A stretch of DNA of 18,144 bases from JAMOBE01 sp039908285 (lineage in GTDB: Bacteria; Pseudomonadota; Alphaproteobacteria; Rhodospirillales; Rhodospirillaceae). The notes under the pieces were generated by a model. That model saw nothing but the letters and a program-made list of their open reading frames with translations. It was not told the DNA's origin and did not search any database. Below, one piece after another: positions 1 through 6,478 of this stretch. Position 1 is the first letter of the stretch. Every line of letters begins with the position of its first letter. The stretch spans positions 1 to 18,144 of the forward strand of contig JAMOBE010000073.1 of the NCBI GenBank assembly GCA_039908285.1. Direction: 5' to 3'. A program made the position numbers and the translations under genes.

Positions 1-10
1 GAACCTGGAC

Positions 11-133
11 TCCCTCTCCCCCTCGAGGGGGAGAGGGCCGGGGTGAGGGGGTGGGGCAACCGGCACCATATCGAGAGCTTCGGCACCCCCTCACCCAACC
101 CTCTCCCCCCTGAAGGGGGGGGAGAGGGCTTTT
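11..133. repeat. Dimeric palindromic repeat (BIME-like), copy A
   Basis: This element has two hairpin units. Unit 1 is a perfect 26-bp palindrome at 12-37 of the CCCTCTCC...GGAGAGGG type. Unit 2 at 99-128 has a 12-bp stem (99-110 with 117-128) and is followed by CTTTTT. Between them, GGGGTGAGGGGG and CACCCCCTCACCC form an outer inverted repeat around a core that includes CGGCACCAT and GAGCTTCG. A second full copy in the same orientation lies at 13520-13639, and a single hairpin of the same type at 2281-2313. It fills the space 3' of uppS. The T-tract lies on the plus strand, so as a terminator it would act on rightward transcripts. I see no coding capacity. Family membership (REP/BIME or MITE-like) is inferred. 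Confidence 0.85.
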
Positions 134-165
134 TATGGTCACGCTGCCGATACATTTTCAGCCTC

Positions 166-900
166 TTAGCTCGTCACCGCGCCATAGCGCCGTTCGCGTC
201 GGCTGAATTCGCCGATCGCCTGTTCAAGGTCCTGTCGCGAGAAGTCCGGCCACAGGGTGTCGGTGAACACCAGTTCGGTGTAGGCCGACTGCCACAGGAG
301 GAAGTTGCTGATGCGCTTTTCGCCGCTGGTGCGGATCAGAAGGTCCGGATCCGGCATGTCGGCGGTGAACAGGCGGGCGCCAAGGGCCGCCTCGTCGATG
401 TTTTCGGGCGTGAGCCGTCCGGCCGCCACCTCCGCCGCCAGGTGCCGCACCGCCTGCAGGATTTCCTGCCGGCCGCCATAGCTCAGCGCCACCGTCAGGG
501 TCAGGACGCGATTGGCATCGGTGAGCCGCTCGGCGTCCTGGATCAGGGCGACGATGTCGTCCGCCAGGCGGCCGCGTTCGCCGATGATGCGCAGCCGCAC
601 TCCATTGCGGTGGAGTTCGGCCACCTCGTTGCGCAGATAGAGACGCAGAAGACCCATGAGGTCGCTGACCTCGCCCAGGGGCCGGCGCCAGTTCTCGGTG
701 GAGAACCCGAACAGGGTCAGATAGCGGATGCCAAGATCGGACGCCGCCCGAACCACGGTCCGCACGGCCTCGGCCCCCCGCTTGTGACCCATGACCCGGG
801 GCAATCCCCGCGCCTGAGCCCAGCGACCGTTGCCGTCCATGATGACCGCCACGTGAACCGGGGGTGGCGGGACGTCGGCCGGAAATGGCTGCACATCCAC
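166..900 (-). CDS. uppS: Isoprenyl transferase (undecaprenyl diphosphate synthase)
   Basis: This 244-residue cis-prenyltransferase condenses isopentenyl diphosphate onto farnesyl diphosphate to make the C55 lipid carrier for peptidoglycan and polysaccharide assembly, at the cytoplasmic face of the membrane. The family signature VIMDGNGRW is at residues 19-27, with catalytic Asp22. FGFSTENWRRP (64-74) follows, and the C-terminal substrate-binding motif DLLIRTSGEKRISNFLLWQ is at 186-204, with Arg190 and Arg196. Length fits the family. The start is GTG at 898-900, 4 nt after the frr stop, so it is the last visible gene of the rpsB-tsf-pyrH-frr-uppS run. In many alphaproteobacteria cdsA follows; here a palindromic repeat follows instead, and what lies beyond is outside the window. 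Confidence 0.97.
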   Translation of the reverse strand: MDVQPFPADVPPPPVHVAVIMDGNGRWAQARGLPRVMGHKRGAEAVRTVVRAASDLGIRYLTLFGFSTENWRRPLGEVSDLMGLLRLYLRNEVAELHRNGVRLRIIGERGRLADDIVALIQDAERLTDANRVLTLTVALSYGGRQEILQAVRHLAAEVAAGRLTPENIDEAALGARLFTADMPDPDLLIRTSGEKRISNFLLWQSAYTELVFTDTLWPDFSRQDLEQAIGEFSRRERRYGAVTS

Positions 901-904
901 CGTC

Positions 905-1471
905 CTACACCTGCATGATTTCTTTTTCCTTGGCCGCCAGAGCCTCGTCGATGCGCTTGATGTGGTCGTCGGTCAGAGTCTGCACCTCGGTCGAATGCTG
1001 GCGGTGCTGATCCTGACTGATGATGCCATCCTTCTCCATGCGCTTCAGATGCTCCATCCCGTCGCGGCGGACGTTGCGGACCGAGACCCGGGCCTGCTCG
1101 CCGTACTTGCCGGCCACCTTGGTCAGCTCGGCGCGGCGTTCGGCGCTGAGGGGCGGGATCGGAACCCGCACCACCTGTCCGTCCGGCGACGGATTGAGGC
1201 CGAGGCCGGCATCGCGGATGGCCTTCTCCACCGCCCGCACCATGCTCTTGTCCCACACCTGGACCGTGATCAGCCGCGGCTCCGGCACGCCGACCGTCCC
1301 CACCTGATTGAGCGGCATGCTGGCCCCATAGGCCTCCACCATCACTGGATCCAGCAGGTTCGGCGACGCCCGCCCCGTGCGCAACCCCCCGAATTCCTTT
1401 TTCAGCACCTCCACCGCCACGGCCATGCGGTGGGTCAGATCCTTGCGCAATTCCTGATAGTTCCCGGCCAC
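905..1471 (-). CDS. frr: Ribosome recycling factor
   Basis: RRF (188 residues, normal length) splits the post-termination ribosome together with EF-G. The N-terminus carries the family pattern LRTGRASPNLLDPVMVEAYG (about residues 30-49), followed by the PLNQVGTVGVPEPRLITVQVWD region and the C-terminal helix ending in EALAAKEKEIMQV. The start is GTG (1469-1471), preceded by a strong GAGGAGG Shine-Dalgarno 8 nt upstream that lies over the 3' end of pyrH. The gap to the pyrH stop is 3 nt and to uppS 4 nt, so the three are surely co-transcribed and probably translationally coupled. I see nothing odd in the sequence. Confidence 0.98.
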   Translation of the reverse strand: MAGNYQELRKDLTHRMAVAVEVLKKEFGGLRTGRASPNLLDPVMVEAYGASMPLNQVGTVGVPEPRLITVQVWDKSMVRAVEKAIRDAGLGLNPSPDGQVVRVPIPPLSAERRAELTKVAGKYGEQARVSVRNVRRDGMEHLKRMEKDGIISQDQHRQHSTEVQTLTDDHIKRIDEALAAKEKEIMQV

Positions 1472-1474
1472 GGA

Positions 1475-2239
1475 TCAGCCCTCCTCGTCGATGATCGTAT
1501 ACCTCCCCCGGCCGGCCACCACCTCGGCCAGCGCCCCGGCATCGTGCAGCGAAAAGATCAGCACCGGAAGCCGGTTCTCCCGCGCCAGGGCGATGGCCGC
1601 CGCATCCATCACCTGAAGATTCCTCGCCAGCACGTCGGTATAGGTCAGGCGGTCGTACCGGGTCGCGGTCTTGTCCTTCCTCGGGTCGGCGGAATAGACG
1701 CCGTCCACCTGGGTCGCCTTCAGAAGGGCATCGCACTCCATCTCCACCGCCCGCAACGCGGCGGCGGTGTCGGTGGTGAAGAATGGATTGCCGGTGCCGG
1801 CGGCGAAGATGACGATCCTGCCCCGGGCCAGGTGGTGCACGGCGCGGCGGCGGATGAACGGCTCGCACACCGTCGGCATGGGAATGGCCGACATCACCCG
1901 GGCGGGACACCCCGTCTGCTCCAGGGCGTTCTGCAGGGCGAGGCAGTTCATGACCGTGGCCAGCATGCCCATGTAGTCGGCACTGGTGCGATCCATGCCG
2001 GAAGCGGCTCCGGCGACGCCGCGGAAGATATTGCCGCCGCCGATGACGACGCACACCTCCGACCCGCCGTCGAGGACCAGCCGCAGCTCGTCGGCGATCC
2101 GGGCGACGGTCGCCGTGTCGAGGCCATACTCGCGCGGCCCCATCAGGCCCTCGCCGGACAGCTTGACCAGGACGCGGCGGAACCGGGGGGCGGGGGAGAC
2201 GGAAGCGGCGGTGGCGGTGGCGGTGGCGGTGGCGGGCAT
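1475..2239 (-). CDS. pyrH: UMP kinase
   Basis: This hexameric bacterial UMP kinase phosphorylates UMP to UDP with ATP in pyrimidine nucleotide synthesis. It has 254 residues; the amino-acid-kinase fold starts at VLVKLSGEGLMG (about residues 24-35), with VCVVIGGGNIFRG (about 63-75) and the C-terminal YTIIDEEG. The N-terminus is unusual: an Ala/Thr run (PATATATATAA) encoded by a perfect hexanucleotide repeat (2207-2230) precedes the usual start of homology, giving an extension of about 18 residues. The chosen ATG (2237-2239) has GAGG 8 nt upstream. tsf lies 91 nt upstream and a palindromic hairpin sits in that gap; frr follows 3 nt downstream. Confidence 0.97.
   Translation of the reverse strand: MPATATATATAASVSPAPRFRRVLVKLSGEGLMGPREYGLDTATVARIADELRLVLDGGSEVCVVIGGGNIFRGVAGAASGMDRTSADYMGMLATVMNCLALQNALEQTGCPARVMSAIPMPTVCEPFIRRRAVHHLARGRIVIFAAGTGNPFFTTDTAAALRAVEMECDALLKATQVDGVYSADPRKDKTATRYDRLTYTDVLARNLQVMDAAAIALARENRLPVLIFSLHDAGALAEVVAGRGRYTIIDEEG
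2207..2233. repeat. Simple sequence repeat (GGCGGT)4 in the pyrH start
   Basis: There are four perfect GGCGGT units (2207-2230) plus a further GGC, immediately inside the pyrH start codon. On the coding strand this reads as alternating Ala-Thr codons. The unit is 6 bp, so copy-number change would alter the number of Ala-Thr pairs without shifting the frame. Confidence 0.9.
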
Positions 2240-2280
2240 GCAGCGAACCTCGGGACCAGGATAATGCTCTTCGAATGCTG

Positions 2281-2313
2281 ACGCCCTCTCCCTCTCGAGG
2301 GGGGAGAGGGCGT
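2281..2313. repeat. Single palindromic unit between tsf and pyrH
   Basis: This is a hairpin of about 33 bp with arms ACGCCCTCTCC and GGAGAGGGCGT and one small internal irregularity around CTCGAG. It is the same CCCTCTCC/GGAGAGGG motif as in the dimeric repeats at 11-133 and 13520-13639, but as one unit only. It lies in the 91-nt tsf-pyrH gap. No T-run follows on the minus strand, so a classical intrinsic terminator is not supported. It could act as an mRNA-stabilising or attenuating stem between the translation genes and pyrH; that role is inferred. Confidence 0.75.
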
Positions 2314-2330
2314 CCGTTCAGCGCCCCGGG

Positions 2331-3257
2331 TCACCCACCAAGGGTAGCGGCCACCTCGGCGGCGAAGTCCTTGTCTTCCTTGGCGACCCCCTCGCCCAGC
2401 AGGAAGCGGACGAACCCGGTCACCTTGACCGGCGCTCCCAGATCCTTGGCCGCCTTTTCGACCACCGCGCTGACCCGGGTCTCGCCGTCGATGACATAGA
2501 GCTGCTCCAGCAGCACCACGTCCTCGTAGTACTTGCGCAGGCGCCCCTCGACCATCTTGGCGATGATGGCCTCGGGCTTGCCCGACGCCCGCGCCTGCTC
2601 GCTCAGGACGTCGCGCTCCCGGTCCAGCGCCGTGGGATCCACCGCGCCGATATCGAGGAACAGAGGGTTGGCGGCGGCCACGTGCATGGCGAGCTGCTTG
2701 CCAAGCTCGGTCAGCCGGGCGGCATCGCCGGTGGACTCGAGGGCCACCAGCACGCCGATCTTGCCGATTCCCGGCCCGGCGGCGTTGTGGACATAGGAGG
2801 CCACCACGCCCTGTCCGACCGACAGGGCGGCGGTGCGGCGGAGCTGCATGTTCTCGCCGATCTTGGCGACGAGGCCGGTCAGCTCCTCTTCCACCGGCTT
2901 GCCCGAGCCGGGATAGGTGGCCTTCTTCAGCTTCTCCAGGTCGCCCCCGGTGGCCAGCGCGAGGCCGGCGACGGTGCGCACGAAATCCTGGAAGGTCTCG
3001 TTGCGGGCGACGAAGTCGGTCTCGGCGTTGATCTCGGCGACGGCACCACGGGTGCCGTCGGCGGCGACGCCGACCAGCCCCTCGGAAGCGACGCGGCCGG
3101 CCTTCTTGGCGGCGGAGGCGATTCCCTTCTTGCGCAGCCAGTCGTGGGCGCCCTCCAGGTCACCCCCGGTCTCCGCCAGTGCCTTCTTGCAGTCCATCAT
3201 GCCGGCGCCGGTGGCGTCGCGCAATTGCTTCACCAGGGCGGCAGTGATCTCGGCCAT
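2331..3257 (-). CDS. tsf: Elongation factor Ts
   Basis: EF-Ts is the nucleotide exchange factor that regenerates EF-Tu-GTP. The 308-residue reading from the second ATG begins MAEITAALVKQLRDATGAGM, the conserved UBA-like N-terminal domain, followed by MDCKKALAETGGDLEGAHDWLRKKG. The EF-Tu-contacting motif TDFVARN is at residues 80-86. An in-frame ATG two codons upstream (3261-3263) abuts the AAGAGG Shine-Dalgarno directly. The ATG at 3255-3257 has proper spacing and matches the family start, so I chose it. rpsB lies 54 nt upstream, the usual pairing of S2 and EF-Ts. Confidence 0.97.
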   Translation of the reverse strand: MAEITAALVKQLRDATGAGMMDCKKALAETGGDLEGAHDWLRKKGIASAAKKAGRVASEGLVGVAADGTRGAVAEINAETDFVARNETFQDFVRTVAGLALATGGDLEKLKKATYPGSGKPVEEELTGLVAKIGENMQLRRTAALSVGQGVVASYVHNAAGPGIGKIGVLVALESTGDAARLTELGKQLAMHVAAANPLFLDIGAVDPTALDRERDVLSEQARASGKPEAIIAKMVEGRLRKYYEDVVLLEQLYVIDGETRVSAVVEKAAKDLGAPVKVTGFVRFLLGEGVAKEDKDFAAEVAATLGG

Positions 3258-3317
3258 GGTCATCCTCTTCGTTGAAGACGTCTGCGATACGATGACGGTT
3301 GGGAGATGCGCGAGGGA

Positions 3318-4115
3318 TCAGTGCCCCTCGGCGCCTCCCTCCGTCGCGGGCTCATCCCCGGCGGGGGGTGTGGTGGGCTCCGCGTGGGGCTCCGCGCTGG
3401 CGCCCACGTCGACGCCGGCCGCGGTCATCTCGGCCTGGATGCCGTCCAGCACCGCGTCGCTCACCAGCTCGCAGTAGAGCTTGATGGCGCGGATGGCGTC
3501 ATCGTTGCCGGGAATCGGATAGGTGATGCCATCGGGGCTTGAATTGGAGTCGAGCACCGCGACCACCGGAACGCCCAGCTTGTTGGCTTCCTGGACGGCG
3601 AGGGACTCCTTCAGGGTGTCGATGATGAACAGGATGTCCGGCCGGCCGCCCATGTCCTTGATGCCGCCCAGTGCCCGGTCCAGCTTCTCGCGGGAGCGGT
3701 TGAGATTCAGGATCTCCTTCTTGGTCAGGCCGGTGACGCCCTGGGCGAGCTGGGCGTCCATGTCGCGCAGGCGCTTGATCGAGTGGGAGATGGTGCTCCA
3801 GTTGGTGAGCATGCCGCCCAGCCAGCGATGGTTCACATAGTACTGGCCGCAGCGCCGGGCCGCCTCGGCCACCGGCTCCTGGGCCTGGCGCTTGGTGCCG
3901 ACGAACAGCACCCGGCCGCCGCTGGCGGTCACGCCGCGAATGGCCTGCAGGGCGCGATAGAGCATCGGCACCGTCTGCTGCAGGTCGATGATGTGGATGT
4001 TGTCGCGCGCGCCATAGAGATACGGCGCCATCTTCGGGTTCCAGCGGCGGGTGTTGTGCCCGAAGTGGCAGCCAGCCTCGACGAGCTGGCGCATGGAAAA
4101 GGTCGGCAAGGCCAT
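3318..4115 (-). CDS. rpsB: 30S ribosomal protein S2
   Basis: S2 (265 residues) binds the back of the 30S head-body junction. The start MALPTFSMRQLVEAGCHFGH, then RRWNPKMAPYLYGARDNIHIIDL and the block RWLGGMLTNW, are family signatures. VPVVAVLDSNSSPDGITYPIPGNDDA marks the C-terminal part of the fold. The protein is longer than the E. coli form because of a Pro/Glu/Ala-rich tail (about the last 30 residues, GVDVGASAEPHAEP onwards), as is common in alphaproteobacteria. The start ATG (4113-4115) has AAGGGA at 4124-4129 as Shine-Dalgarno. The 146-nt space upstream and a possible promoter at 4273-4301 indicate that it heads its own transcription unit. Confidence 0.98.
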   Translation of the reverse strand: MALPTFSMRQLVEAGCHFGHNTRRWNPKMAPYLYGARDNIHIIDLQQTVPMLYRALQAIRGVTASGGRVLFVGTKRQAQEPVAEAARRCGQYYVNHRWLGGMLTNWSTISHSIKRLRDMDAQLAQGVTGLTKKEILNLNRSREKLDRALGGIKDMGGRPDILFIIDTLKESLAVQEANKLGVPVVAVLDSNSSPDGITYPIPGNDDAIRAIKLYCELVSDAVLDGIQAEMTAAGVDVGASAEPHAEPTTPPAGDEPATEGGAEGH

Positions 4116-4261
4116 GATCGTGTTCCCTTTTTTCCGGTTGAGCCTCCGCGGAACGACGGCCGCCCCCTGCTCGATACCCTTGCTTGATATCTTCGCCGGG
4201 ACGGCACCGGATCGGCCGCGCCGGAACCTCGTCCCGGCCGGTCGCGCTTCCGCGTGCGGAT

Positions 4262-6472
4262 TTACCGGGACTTAGATACCCCCTCGGACCGCCCTTGACA
4301 AGAGCCCTGGCACCAGAGTCGCCACAAACCGCGATAGGCGTCCTCGACGGCGCGGGTGTAGCGCTGGTGATCGCACAGCGGCGAGGTGGCGAGGCGCTGG
4401 CGCAGACTGGAGCGCAGGTCGGCCAGCCCGGCCCGATCCGCCGCCATGGCGACGGCGATGTCCCGATAGGCCTCGGGCGTGGCGGCGACGAAGCGGTGCA
4501 GGCCGAGGGCGGCGTTCAGCGCCGCTCCGTTGCGGCCGGAGGGGGTGGAGCCGGCCAGGGTCACCACCGGCACGCCCATCCAGATGGCTTCCAGCGTCGA
4601 TATGCCGCCATTCTGGGGAAACGGGTCGAGGGCGATGTCAACCCGGGCATGGGCCGCCAGGTGCTCGGCGTGGGACGAGGCACCGAGCAGGGTGAGCCGC
4701 TCGGCCGCCACGCCATGGGCGGCAAAGGCCTCGGCGATGCGTCGGCGCTGGTCCTCCCCCTGGAGATGAGCGTCCTTCAGCACCATGCGGGAGCCCGGGA
4801 CGGCCCGCAGGATCTCCGCCCAGATGGCAATCACCGGCTCGGTGACCTTCGAGATCCGGTTCAGGCAGCCGAAGGTCACTTCCCCAACCCCCTCCCCCGC
4901 GGCCGGCGACGGCGCCACCGCCGGAGTCGAGTCCGGCGGGCCGAAGTGAAGGTAGCACGGCAGGTCCACCACCGTCTCGGCGAACAGGGGACGGTCGGCG
5001 GCAGGGATATAGACCGGGTCGGCGAAGATGGCGTCGATGGTGGACAGGCCGGTGCCGTTGACCTGTCCCCAGGCCGTCACCTGGACGGGCGCCGGCTTGC
5101 GGGCGAACAGCAGCAGCCGCTGGCCCGTGGTATGGCCCGACAGGTCCACCAGGACATCGACGCCATCCTGGCGCACCATCTCCGCCACCACCCCGTCGGA
5201 CAGGTCGACGATGGAGCGCCAGACGTGGGCCGCCTCGCGGAACTCGGTGGTGACGTCGTCGGCGACGGGGACGTTGGAATAGCAGTGGACCCTGAACCGC
5301 GCGCGGTCGTGGTTCAGCAGCACGTGGCGGAAGATGCAGGACGCCGAATGGCGCCGGAAATCCGCCGACACATAGCCGATGGTCAGCGGTCGTTCCGGAT
5401 CCCTGTCGTTGGCGTGCGGCCGTATTTCCGCCGCGAGTGGCGCCGCATGTCGCGCGGCCCAGCGGCGGCGCTCCTCCTGCTGCTCGGCGAGTGTCGACTC
5501 GGGATCGAGGTCGCGGAGGAAGATGAGACTGGAGTGGGCCTGGGCCTGGTCGGGCCGCAGGGCCATGGCGTCGCGCAGGTGGGTCTCGGCCTCGGCCCGC
5601 CGCCCCATCGTGGTGAGACAGGACGCCAGGTTGATGCGGGCCTCCACCTGGTCGGGGGCGAGGGCGATCGCCCGGCGATAGTGCTCCTCCGCCTCGCCGG
5701 CCCGCCCCAGGTCCTTCAGGATGTTGGCCAGGGCGACGTAAGCACCGGCGTCGGTGGGGTCGGCGGCGATGACCTCCAGCAGCCGCCGCGCCGCCTCCCG
5801 CTGTCGCCCAATTCCACGCAGTGCCTGCGCGAGGCCTTTGCGGATCTCGCCATGGGAGGGATGAAGGGCGACCGCCCGCTCCAGCACCGCGACTGCCTCG
5901 TCATGGCGCAGGGTGCCGATGAGAAGCGCCCCCAGGTTGGCATGGACCTCGGGGATCTCGGGAATGAGGGCCACCGCCTGGCGGAGACAGGCCTCCGCCT
6001 CGTCCCGTCGCCCCCGCTCCCTCAGCAGCAGGCCAAGATTGCCGTGGGCGGCGCCATGGGCCGGATCGGCCGCCACCGCCTGTTCATAGGCGACGATGGC
6101 CTCGTCCTCGCGCCCAAGGGCGCGTAGCGTATTGCCAAGACAGTAATGCCCGTCGGCGAGATCGGGGACGGCGGCAAGCAACTCGCGATAGCACGCCACC
6201 GCCTCGTCCAGCCGCCCCAGCTCACCAAGCGCCAGCGCCAGCGCATGCCGCGCGTCCACCAGGTGCGGCGCCGTGGCGAGGGCCCGGGTCAGCCAGTCGG
6301 CGGCGGCGGCATGGTCCTGACGCTGGACGGCCGCCATGCCCAGCAGATACAGGGCATCCGTCTGTTCGGGAATGGCGTCCAGGACATTGCGATAGATCCG
6401 CTCCGCCTCGTCCAGGCGCCCGGCCCGGTGCAGGGTGAGAGCGTTCTCCAGTACCTCCTCGAGGGTCGCCAT
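4262..6472 (-). CDS. TPR-repeat GT41 family glycosyltransferase (SPINDLY/OGT-like), paralog 1
   Basis: This 736-residue protein has about nine tetratricopeptide repeats (roughly residues 1-315; e.g. NALTLHRAGRLDEAERIYRN) followed by a GT41-type catalytic region (about 361-725). Recognisable blocks are RPLTIGYVSADFRRHS, VDVLVDLSGHTTGQR, RKPAPVQVTAWGQVNGTGL, DAIFADPVYIP and ALDPFPQNGGISTLEAIWMG (around 610-630). Family members move a sugar from a nucleotide donor (UDP-GlcNAc or GDP-fucose in characterised cases) to Ser/Thr of proteins. Donor and acceptor are unknown here. It is the most divergent of three adjacent paralogs and starts 6 nt after the preceding stop with no clear Shine-Dalgarno, suggesting coupled translation. 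Residues around 515-525 (APSPAAGEGVGE) differ from the paralogs and look repeat-derived. The C-terminal tail (CQGSCQGRSEGVSKSR) is unique. Confidence 0.9.
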   Translation of the reverse strand: MATLEEVLENALTLHRAGRLDEAERIYRNVLDAIPEQTDALYLLGMAAVQRQDHAAAADWLTRALATAPHLVDARHALALALGELGRLDEAVACYRELLAAVPDLADGHYCLGNTLRALGREDEAIVAYEQAVAADPAHGAAHGNLGLLLRERGRRDEAEACLRQAVALIPEIPEVHANLGALLIGTLRHDEAVAVLERAVALHPSHGEIRKGLAQALRGIGRQREAARRLLEVIAADPTDAGAYVALANILKDLGRAGEAEEHYRRAIALAPDQVEARINLASCLTTMGRRAEAETHLRDAMALRPDQAQAHSSLIFLRDLDPESTLAEQQEERRRWAARHAAPLAAEIRPHANDRDPERPLTIGYVSADFRRHSASCIFRHVLLNHDRARFRVHCYSNVPVADDVTTEFREAAHVWRSIVDLSDGVVAEMVRQDGVDVLVDLSGHTTGQRLLLFARKPAPVQVTAWGQVNGTGLSTIDAIFADPVYIPAADRPLFAETVVDLPCYLHFGPPDSTPAVAPSPAAGEGVGEVTFGCLNRISKVTEPVIAIWAEILRAVPGSRMVLKDAHLQGEDQRRRIAEAFAAHGVAAERLTLLGASSHAEHLAAHARVDIALDPFPQNGGISTLEAIWMGVPVVTLAGSTPSGRNGAALNAALGLHRFVAATPEAYRDIAVAMAADRAGLADLRSSLRQRLATSPLCDHQRYTRAVEDAYRGLWRLWCQGSCQGRSEGVSKSR
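4273..4301 (-). promoter_or_regulatory. Candidate sigma70-type promoter for rpsB-tsf
   Basis: On the minus strand TTGTCA (4296-4301) is separated by exactly 17 nt from TATCTA (4273-4278). The -35 matches 5 of 6 consensus bases and the -10 matches 3 of 6. It lies inside the last codons of the upstream glycosyltransferase gene and would give an rpsB leader of about 150 nt. Only sequence pattern supports it, but rpsB-tsf normally has its own strong promoter, and no better candidate was seen in the 146-nt gap. Confidence 0.4.
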
Positions 6473-6478
6473 CGGCCG

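Noticed and set aside
99..133. Intrinsic terminator for uppS
   Set aside because: The T-run is on the plus strand. For minus-strand transcripts the stem is followed by G-rich sequence, not U residues.
717..2054. Minus-strand frame spanning pyrH, frr and uppS in another frame
   Set aside because: It is Arg/Gly-rich translation of three real genes in a wrong frame.
4307..4330. Frameshift or truncated end of paralog 1
   Set aside because: The catalytic region is complete to the conserved YTRAVEDAYRGLWRLWC end; only the short tail differs from the paralogs.
4184..6127. Long open frame on the plus strand opposite glycosyltransferase paralog 1 (similar ones at 6146-8881 and 8808-10142)
   Set aside because: These are GC-rich shadow frames. 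Their peptides are Gly/Arg/His/Gln-rich without domains, while the minus strand carries clear TPR and GT41 motifs.
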